19,566 nucleotides of DNA from Monoraphidium neglectum (taxonomy: Eukaryota; Chlorophyta; Chlorophyceae; Sphaeropleales; Selenastraceae): the NCBI RefSeq assembly GCF_000611645.1, contig NW_014013140.1, forward strand, positions 7,784-27,349, given 5' to 3'. The translations under genes and the position numbers were made by a program. Of the stretch, positions 9,203 to 16,720 are shown piece by piece (within the stretch, counting starts at the first letter, position 1; every line of letters begins with the position of its first letter). The notes below the pieces were generated by a model. It did not search any database. It was not told the DNA's origin and saw nothing but the letters and a program-made list of their open reading frames with translations.

Positions 9203-11063
9203 CTACTGCACGTGGCCGAGGAAGGGCTCGACCGCGTGCGTCTCGGACACGGCGGCCAGGAACTCTGCGCGCGCCGCCTCTGAGCCGAAGAGGTACAGCG
9301 CGTACCCCCCCCACCCGCCCCCGCAGTACTTGCGCGCCAGCGCGCCGTGGCCCGGCAGCGGCTCCATGCCCTCCCCAAGCTGCACGCCGTATGACGCGTC
9401 GACCGCGGCCGCCATGGCCTCAAGCGCGGCGCTGGGCTCCTGCCCCGGCAGCGCCGCAGCGCGCGCGAGCGCGCCGGCGCGCTCCACCTGATCGTAGTCG
9501 CGCGTCACGTCCGTCTTCTCCGCCGTCACGTGCGGCGCGCCCGTCCACATCAGCGCCATGCGGCCGGCCAGGAAGCCGCCCCCGGTCTTGAACTCGAGCT
9601 CGGGGCGCGGGCCGCTGCGCCAGACGCACAGGCCGGTCTCCCGCAGCACGGCAGGGTCCTGCCAGCCGACCCCCGCGGCCAGCTCAGCCTCCAGCGCGTC
9701 CCGCCCCTCCAGCAGCGCGTGCGCCGCGCTGCCGCCGAGCCCGCCGCCGATGCGGTACGGCCAGCGCGCGAGCGACACCAGCGGCGAGACGGCGCAGTTG
9801 ACGACGAACGCGCCGGGGCGGGCGTGCTTCGGCACGTCGAGCCAGCCACCCCCAAAGTCCACGCGCAGCGGGCAGAGCGAGGGCGTCCTGATGTTCTGCA
9901 GGATCGATGTCGTGCTGACAGGGGCGTAACCCAGCGTCTTGGGCAGCACGTAGTACTCGGCGCCCACCTGACTGCACAGTTCCCGCTTGACCGCGCCGTA
10001 CTTGTCATCTTCTGTCGCCACCAGCAGCTGCGGGCGCACCCGCAGGAAGTGGCTCTTGAAGTCGAGCCCCCGCTCCTCGTCCTCGCCCACCACGACGGCG
10101 TCCACCATCCTGAGGGACGAGAGGAGGGCCACTTTGTGGGCCGTGGGCATGCTGCTGCGGCGGCCGGCCTTGTGGTGAGCCAAGACGGCCTCGGACGCGA
10201 CAGACACTGTCAGGTGGTCGCCCAGGGCCTGATGGGCAGGAGGGTGGGGGGGAAGGGGACGAGGAGGAAGAGGGTTGTGGCCGCAGTGCGGCTTCATGAA
10301 TGTTCATACAGTGATGAGGGGCAGAGGGCAGGCGGGGCGAGGGGTGTGCAGGCGTCAACGGGACAGGCGGCCACGCTACGTTGGTCTTCTCAAGGCGGGG
10401 GCCGAGGATTCACAAACGCCAACCAGGGGCCAGGGGGATGTTCAGAGAGGTGCGCGCGGTGCGCAGCGATGCGTGTGGCGGGTGGCAGCTCGCGAGCCCG
10501 CGGGCCTTGCGGGCAGTTCCAGGGGGTGACACCACCTGCGCGGCTTACAGGCGGCGACGCCGGGCGCCTGCTGTGGTGGGGTGTGCCCGCCCCCCGGCCC
10601 ACCTTGGCCTGGGTGAAAAACTCCACGTGGCCGCCATGGATGATGTCATAGCACCCGCTGACAAACACCTGGGTGTATGTTGTAAAGGGGAGGGCCGCGT
10701 CAGGGCAATGGCGAGGCAAGGGAGGATAGAGCTGTCCCACCTCGCGGGGGGGACGGCTGTCCCAAGGCATGCGGTACACCCGGCCGCCCTGACCGCGTTT
10801 GAGGTGTTTTCTTTTGGAGTCAAGCATACATGTACAAAGGCCGCGTTGAGAGGGACAGGCAGGGAAGGCGAGGCGGCCGCGCAAGCGAATAGGCTGCAAG
10901 GGCGGGCCCGAGGGCGAGGGAGGGAGGGGGGGCAGCTGCGCGCGCTGACCTTGCGGCGCGGCGCGTGCGAGGCGGCCGCCTCGTCGGCTGCGGCGCCGCC
11001 TGCGCGCGCGTCTGCCGCGGGCGGCTCCGCGGCCGCCGCCTGGGCGGGCGCCGCCGCCGACAT
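9203..11063 (-). CDS. Bifunctional cytidylyltransferase-like / GHMP sugar kinase
   Basis: A probable sugar-nucleotide salvage enzyme: a GHMP kinase would phosphorylate a sugar and the HxGH nucleotidyltransferase would activate it. Three exons on the minus strand join in phase 0: 11063-10950 (ATG start, 38 aa, Ala-rich), 10668-10603 (22 aa), 10228-9203 (TAG), for 401 aa. Residues 39-174 form a cytidylyltransferase-like fold: VFVSGCYDIIHGGHVEFF with HGGH at 49-52, RMVDAVVVGEDEE, and the STTSIL motif at 165-170. Residues 180-401 are GHMP-like: RVDFGGGWLDVP at 182-193, the Gly-rich ATP loop GGGLGGSAA at 221-229, and KYCGGGWGGYALYLF at 360-374. Motifs 1 and 2 are much closer together than is usual in GHMP kinases, so the kinase domain is short. 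The closest known styles are fucokinase- or heptose-kinase-type GHMPs (RxDFxGGWxDxP); the substrate cannot be told. The N-terminus shows no clear transit peptide. Introns are 10229-10602 and 10669-10949. Confidence 0.85.
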
Positions 11064-12226
11064 TGCTCAACCAAGCAGTGGGCTCTGCCTGTCCAGACGG
11101 CGCTGCCGCTGCCCCTTCTGTTTGTTTCAGAAGCGTGCAGCAGGCCTGCCTTTCCTGTTGTCACTGCCGCCTACCTGGCTGGGTACCTGAGGGGACGCGG
11201 TAGAGGGTGGTGGTGGTGCTGGTCCTTGGGATGTGCATGTGTGCGCACGTGTGGGGGACAGGGAGGGCCAAAGCAGCTGCAGTGCAAGCGATAGCATGCC
11301 TGGAGCCATCCTTGGCAAACGAGAGACGCACACTGTGTGCTGATACTGGTGGCAAGATGTGTTTGGTACTTCACCTCTGTTTCGATGGCTCAGAGCTGGG
11401 TCAGGATGTGCGAGGGGGCGGTTGCGCACTGAGCTCCAGCAGCACACAGGTCCAGAGTGTGCTGGGAACCTGCTTTTTTGAACGATGCTAGCCAGCAGCC
11501 GCTATGAAGCGCATGGAAAGCTGAGATTAGGATCAATGTTTGGAAATAAAGGCGTCTTGAAAATGAGCAGAATCTGCAACAAGCGTGATCTATGTGTACC
11601 GGAGGTCTACATGTACCATAGGCACCGCGCATTGCTTTCTGGGAGGTCGTGGCTTTCGCACGGCTCAGCCCTGGGCGCCGCCGCTGGACCCCTGGTGAGA
11701 CCGCTCACCCGGATTCGTCATCAGTGTGCTGCCCCAAGCCTGATTGCTGCCCCGTCACTTCACCCGCACACCCGGCCCCCACCCGCGTCACGCTCTGTTT
11801 TGCATTCCGTGCAATACGCGCAACCCGGTTTGAACCCCCGCCCCTCCCGTCGGCGACCATGCTCCTGCCAGTCAAAGTATCTGTATGGGCAGGCTGAAAC
11901 CCCCGGGAGAGCCTTCAAGCGTGGCTCAATCACAAGGCCTGGATGGACGTGGCGACGCGCTCCCAACATCACGCAAACCCACAAAAAGCTAGCTGGTATA
12001 TACATACCCACCCAACAAACCTGGCTCCCCATCAATACGTGGCAAAAGGACAGTCAGGGCAAACAAACTACAGTATGTATACAATCCAACATGTGGCGCA
12101 ACTTTCAGCGTGCACGTAATGCGTCAATGCGCTTATTTCACCGCAAAAGCTGCGTTGCCCCCTTCTCCTACTGTACAACTGCTGTTTGCGCCGCCGCCGC
12201 ATCTCGCTGGGCATCCCTTCGCTTGG
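11064..12226. other. Intergenic spacer between two minus-strand genes
   Basis: This 1.16 kb should hold the promoter and 5' UTR of the cytidylyltransferase/GHMP gene (right of 11063) and the 3' UTR of the DUF962 gene (left of 12227). A long plus-strand open frame spans 11485-12306, but it has no family motif and overlaps the last exon of the DUF962 gene antisense. I therefore do not call it. No TTACA was seen for the DUF962 gene. Confidence 0.55.
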
Positions 12227-13413
12227 TCACTCGCTGCGCCCCCGCCCAGCTCGATTCGCCGGCCCCTGGGCCTCGAGGAGGCTCTCCCTCCCCGTGGCTA
12301 TGTTGAAAGCCATCAGATAGTCGGACAGCAGAGACGTGAATGGGTACCTATGGGCGATGCGGAGGGTGAGGGGTGAACAGGGGCCGAGATGCGCTTCAGA
12401 GGCGGCGTGAAGGATGGCGACAGCATGAGCCAGTGAAGGGCGGGTGTGTGTCCCGAAGGAGGGCACGCCACAGCAGCGAGAGCAGCGCGGGGGCCGGACA
12501 GTCAACCAAGCTGAGCTTGCCCAGAGGGCCGGGTTCAGCCCAGCGGGCCTCGCCTGTGCCGCATGTGGCAGGGGTGCATTGCTGAACTCAAAGCAGAGAC
12601 CTCCTCAGTCTGCAGCCGCCTGCCGCCCCCACCTGAACGTCGCGGGGCGGTTGTGTTCGATGAAAAAGTGGCCGGCCCAGGCGCAGCCGTAACCGGTGAG
12701 AAGTCCGCTCAGTAACAGCTCGGGGCGGCGTAGCACCAGCGCTGCGCGTCAGGTGGGAAGGGACAGTTGTGTGGGTCCGGAACGCTTGCCCTTGCGCGAA
12801 GCGCCCAATTGAGAGGGGCTAGCGTCGCCCTCGCGGCGGCAGCGGGTGACTTACGGGTGCCCGGGTGGAGGGCGCAGGTTGGCAGCCACGCGCAATGCGG
12901 GCGTCCACCCGACCCAGCCTGCGTGAGCCTTCACCTGCCAGCCACTGTGAGCTGCCGAGGATGGTCCCCACAAAATGCAGCACCCTTGTGCCGGAGCGCT
13001 TGTGTTCTGGTGTGGCGCGCGCCAGCATTGGGTTGAGCCAGAGTGTACAGAGGATGAGCGCCAGCATCATCGTATAAATGGGATTCTCAGGCCTTACCCC
13101 CGGCATGGACGGGGGGGCTGCTGGCATAAGCAGCAGCAGCTGGGCTTTATGCAGCGTCAAGCAGGTGTTCGCCAAGCCCCCATCACCGTGCTTGTAGAGC
13201 TGGTGGTAGAAGCTGCGAAGTCATAAAGAGAGGAGAGAATACCAGCAGCATATACAATATGGAGACGGGGTGCGCACGCGACACGCACTGCAGGAAGAGC
13301 AAGCGTCGCGGACGCACGCGAGCGACGCAATTGCAACAGCATGCGTGCATCAAGAGCATCATGGAGCGGCTGCGGCGAGCTCACTCGCTGAGGGTCTTGT
13401 AGCGGGCTGCCAT
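12227..13413 (-). CDS. DUF962 / Mpo1-like membrane protein with micro-exons
   Basis: Small ER-type multipass protein of the DUF962 family. Yeast Mpo1 in this family is a dioxygenase acting on 2-hydroxy fatty acids. Five minus-strand exons join with consistent phases: 13413-13385 (ATG, 29 nt, phase 2), 13212-13187 (26 nt, phase 1), 13006-12935 (72 nt, phase 1), 12741-12633 (109 nt, phase 2), 12347-12227 (TGA), for 118 aa. Motifs in order: FYHQLYKHEHKRSG at 11-24, TRVLHFVGTILG at 25-36, the hydrophobic LVLRRPELLLSGLLTGYG at 44-61, WAGHFFIEHNRPATF at 64-78, and YPFTSLLSDYLMAFNIATGR at 80-99. The GHFFIExNRPATFxYPxxSLxSD signature and conserved His residues (H20, H29, H67, H72) fit the family; length is at the short end. 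An alternative start at 13070 (MMLALILCTLWLN) would lack the FY...EH motif. I read that hydrophobic stretch as the intron's pyrimidine-rich end before CCACACCAG. The start ATG has a good context (CGATGGC). Enzymatic role is inference from family. Confidence 0.83.
13187..13212 (-). other. 26-nt coding micro-exon of the DUF962 gene
   Basis: Between TTCGCAG and GGTGATG on the minus strand, this exon encodes FYHQLYKH. It links the first exon (phase 2, GA + C = Asp) to the third (phase 1, G + AA = Glu) and restores the N-terminal FY...EH motif expected in the family. Too short for any ORF finder. Confidence 0.7.
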
Positions 13414-13764
13414 CGCGCTGTCCTCAAACGCCTGGTAACGTGGGTCGATTTCTTACGCAACCGTCTTTGGAGCTTGCGGGATGCGAGATCAACCACGCAA
13501 GCGTACGTACGTGGAAGGTGGTTAGCGGCACGGGTCGTGAGCACGTACAAAGACGGGGATCATCCAAAGTTATATGGAAGCCAGCACATCCACCTGCAAC
13601 CTGGCATCACGTTTTTTGCGTGCCGGCCTCCTCAAGACCGACTGCAGCTACTGTACCCGTGGTCGAAAGCACCAACAGGCGCTTGCAACAGCGATGACAG
13701 TGAACTCATGGGAGCTGTCAGTCAGCTAGCACAGGCTGACAGATGCGTGACCATGCTGGCAACA

Positions 13765-13785
13765 ATGGTCAAACTGTTTGACCAT
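13765..13785. repeat. Near-perfect palindrome, 10-base arms
   Basis: ATGGTCAAAC and GTTTGACCAT are exact inverted copies separated by one T. The arm end GACCATG also occurs at 13749-13755. The site lies about 350 bases upstream of the DUF962 start. It could be a protein-binding palindrome or chance. Confidence 0.8.
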
Positions 13786-14086
13786 GCAGGTTGTTTATAA
13801 TAGACATGAATGTTGCTGCTGCCACTGTTGGGAGATACTTGACAGAATCGCAACACAACAAAAATTATGTGTTACTTTTACATGCTAGCATTCTTCCACG
13901 TGTTCGGTGCTGGATGACAACAAGTAGGCAGTCCGCCACGCGCACGCACAGTCCACAATGTGGACGACCACGCTGCTTCATTGGACAGCAGCCCACAAAT
14001 ATGTACACATCATGACCACGCACGTGCAGAGCCAATCATGTTGATTGACGCCATTTCGATAAACCTGAACACATGGCTGAGTACCA

Positions 14087-14111
14087 CTGCTGCCGCCTAG
14101 CGGGGCAGCAG
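14087..14111. repeat. Inverted repeat, 8-base arms
   Basis: CTGCTGCC and GGCAGCAG flank a 9-base loop just before the CAG tract. It may simply reflect CAG-type composition. Confidence 0.6.
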
Positions 14112-14198
14112 CATGGAGCGAGGTGAATCTGGCTCTTTCGGCAGGGCTCCACTCCCTTAAAAGACAGTGCGATGCACGTATTACAGTAGCTGCATCTA

Positions 14199-14210
14199 CA
14201 GCAGCAGCAT

Positions 14211-14297
<87 letters not shown>

Positions 14298-14358
14298 CAG
14301 CAGCAGCATCAGCAGCAGCATCAGCAGCAGCATCAGCAGCAGCATCAGCAGCAGCAGC
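14199..14358. repeat. CAG tract with CAT interruptions
   Basis: About 53 triplets: a short CAG run, one CAT, a long pure CAG run of about 26 units, then regularly spaced CAT interruptions (CAT-CAG-CAG units) to the end. It lies in the divergent spacer with no supported coding exon, so the polyAla, polySer and polyLeu frames over it are repeat translations. Confidence 0.95.
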
Positions 14359-14576
14359 CGAGCAATGAAGCCATGCTGCAGCAGCCGAGGAGCCTCACAA
14401 ATGAGATGGCATAAGCCCAAAACTTGCTGGTGCGGTATGGTTTGTGGATCGAAGGGTTGTTGCCGTACTAAACGGCCAGTCCCCCTACTGAGGTCAGGTG
14501 AAGCAGGAGCGGGCCTTGCGCACACAGCAACCTCCTGCGCAACGGGCTCTGATTTGGATCTGTTTTTCAGGTCAAA

Positions 14577-14683
14577 TACACGCGCGCACACATGCACATG
14601 CACATGCACATGCACATGCACATGCACATGCACATGCACATGCACATGCACATGCACATGCACATGCACATGCGCATGTGTGT

Positions 14684-14727
<44 letters not shown>

Positions 14728-14790
14728 CAGTGTGTGCGCGCGCAAAGGCACGCACGCGCGCACGCACGCACTTATGCACGCGCGCGCACG
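14577..14790. repeat. Alternating purine-pyrimidine tract: (CACATG)n, (TG)n, CGCG-rich
   Basis: About 14 copies of CACATG (14589-14675) switch to a TG run (about 14676-14726) and end in CG/CA-rich alternating sequence (GCGCGCGCA, CACGCACGCGCGC). Nearly 200 bases alternate purine and pyrimidine, a known Z-DNA-prone pattern. It is noncoding by my reading. Confidence 0.95.
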
Positions 14791-15927
14791 GTAACACTGG
14801 AAGGTATTGAGTGTACTGCAAGAAGACATGATGAATGGCAAGGCTGGATGCACAAGACAACAAGCTATATGATGGGCATGTGCCTCAAGTAGTCTTCAAA
14901 GTGGATGCACATGGCCTCAATCCTGGCAGCTGAGGGGAAGAGCAGTCATCTGCCAACAAGTCAGACTGAGTAGAGCAGAATAGAGTAGACCAGGTGCTGG
15001 GCACCCAGGATGCGTTAAGGACAGGCGCAAGGGTCAGGGCAGCCGCCGGTTCTTCCGCTGGCTTGGCGACGCGGGGGACCCGTGGCCGGGACGCCCCGTA
15101 AGGAAGAGCGACCTCCCATATCTGCAATCGCTGTCCAGCTGTTGGATGCTCAGCAGCAGTTTCGAGGGAAACACTCCGGATGTGGGCAAAAATCAGGCTA
15201 ATGACTAGCAATACCCATTTTCCCCTCTTGTCTGCTTTCCGTCACAGCGGTGCTCTCCACTCCTACCCCTTTTTTCCCCACTAGCTAACACTGTGTCTCA
15301 CCGATGACTTGCATAACCCTCCACGGCACCATGGCGGACTGTGAAAGGCCACTGGCGAGTGCACAAGAAAACTCGATTTTCTGCTTGCACCCTGCAGAAA
15401 CACACAAGTACTTGATTTTCATACAGGTTGAAAGAGAGTTTATTTTGGGACTTGGCAAGCGGGTGAGGAGGGTTTCGGCACTCTCCCTAATTACTCATTT
15501 ACTGTTTTGCCGCACACAGTAACACTGCTGGCCGACTCTAACCTCTGCCTACCTGAAATCGCTGTCGATGACTCACTCCCAGGTACACACGTCAAGCGCG
15601 GCTGGTGAATCAGCAAACCCGATTTTTGGGGTATGTACAGGCACAGCAGCCCGCGTCGCCAGTACAGCTTTAGGCCGGGTTGTTGCAGGGCATTACTATT
15701 TCAGCTGCCACAGTGGAGCCCTTTCACGAGAAGTTTGACACATTCCTGCTGCTAGACCGTCTTTGGCCCTGGGCGTTTGGGCTAGTGACAAGAGCTGGAC
15801 TTGCCCTTCGATCAGTCGGCGCGCCGAGCCACCATGGCCAATGATAAAATGACCACTGTGTGTTTGGTAAATAAAACGCACAAAGTAAGAATGTTGCTCT
15901 CTGACCTGAATCTCCCCCCCTGGGGGA

Positions 15928-15953
15928 CGTCTGCCCTTGAGCGAAGGCAGACG
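15928..15953. repeat. Hairpin-forming inverted repeat
   Basis: CGTCTGCC and GGCAGACG pair. Inside them TT/AA also pair if one C bulges, leaving a 5-base loop. A CCCCC/GGGGG pair lies just upstream. No U-run follows, and this is eukaryotic sequence, so I do not call a terminator. Confidence 0.6.
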
Positions 15954-16720
15954 CGCGGACTTCTCATCTTGCAGTGAGATTACTACTGGGTGGCGGCTGC
16001 TGACAAGTGCGCGCACCCGCGGTACGGCGCACATATCGCCATTGAACATGATTCAATACTTCATAGGTGGCACGTACCATCATCAAGGGCCCGGCGCGCC
16101 AGCCAGGCTGCGGGCGAAATCCACCGCGAACCATGATGCCCGCCCCACCCACACCCGCCAAAAGTAGGTGCCGCGATCAAATAATCCCCCGAAACAGGCC
16201 AAGAAACAGTATATCTGCGACGGATCTTTTGTCTCACTTTAAGGCTGTTACGTTTATTACAGTAGGACGCCCCTTGGCGAGATCCCCACGTTTCGCGCGA
16301 AAACAACAACGGCAAACAGCATCACCAGCAGCAGGGAGCTGGCCCATACAGCCGGGGGTGAGGCGTCTATGGTTGCAAGCATACATGATCAAGAGCGGCG
16401 GTGGCCTGGGTGTATGCGTTTGCAGCTGCAGACCGCTGTGGGCCAACTGAAACTGAACTGCATGGTTGTGGGGCGATCAGGACCGGTGACGCATCCTCGC
16501 ACGTGCGGGACACTGCGTGGGTTACTTTCCGCATCTTGTAGGCGGGGTTCTGGCGGCACCCCCTAGCGCCTTCCGGGCCCTGTGCCGCGTGCGTGCATTG
16601 ATCTTGACCGATCGCGGCGGCTGGGCTGGGCGCATGCCTGTGCCTCTCCCTGCACCGCCTGCGATCCCTGCTGTTCCGCCCCGTCTGCTTTCCAGGCCTG
16701 CGGCCCAACAGTACCCGGCG

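Larger units (their letters stand above)
13414..16720. other. Divergent intergenic region rich in simple repeats
   Basis: This 3.3 kb lies between the 5' ends of the DUF962 gene (-) and the EGF gene (+), so promoters of both should be here. I see no exon set that closes. Open frames over the CAG/CAT and CACATG/TG tracts are repeat translations. A 72-codon frame at 15304-15522 with ACCATGG context (MADCERPLASAQENS...) and two open frames near 15020-15200 show no family motif and no clear splice partners. The region also holds the inverted repeats listed separately. Confidence 0.55.

Noticed and set aside
9530..10651. 373-codon plus-strand frame
   Set aside because: Antisense to the cytidylyltransferase/GHMP exons, Arg/Ala-rich, no motifs; the minus-strand frame carries clear catalytic motifs.
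11826..11850. GGTTTGAACCC resembling a tRNA T-arm
   Set aside because: The flanking bases do not form a 5-bp T-stem in either orientation, and no anticodon arm or acceptor stem is found around it.
11485..12306. 273-codon plus-strand frame
   Set aside because: No domain or signal recognised, composition not protein-like, and it overlaps the last DUF962 exon antisense.
12819..13175. 118-codon minus-strand frame with hydrophobic MMLALILCTLWLN start
   Set aside because: Only the middle part is coding; the hydrophobic stretch is better explained as intron before the CCACACCAG acceptor, because the upstream exons supply the family's N-terminal motif.
14167..14892. 241-codon frame with polySer and Thr-Cys repeats
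   Set aside because: Pure translation of the CAG/CAT and CACATG/TG microsatellites.
15020..15200. Two overlapping open plus-strand frames (one reading RRFFRWLGDAGDPWPG)
   Set aside because: Open in more than one frame on both strands, no start, splice partner or recognisable family; not called.
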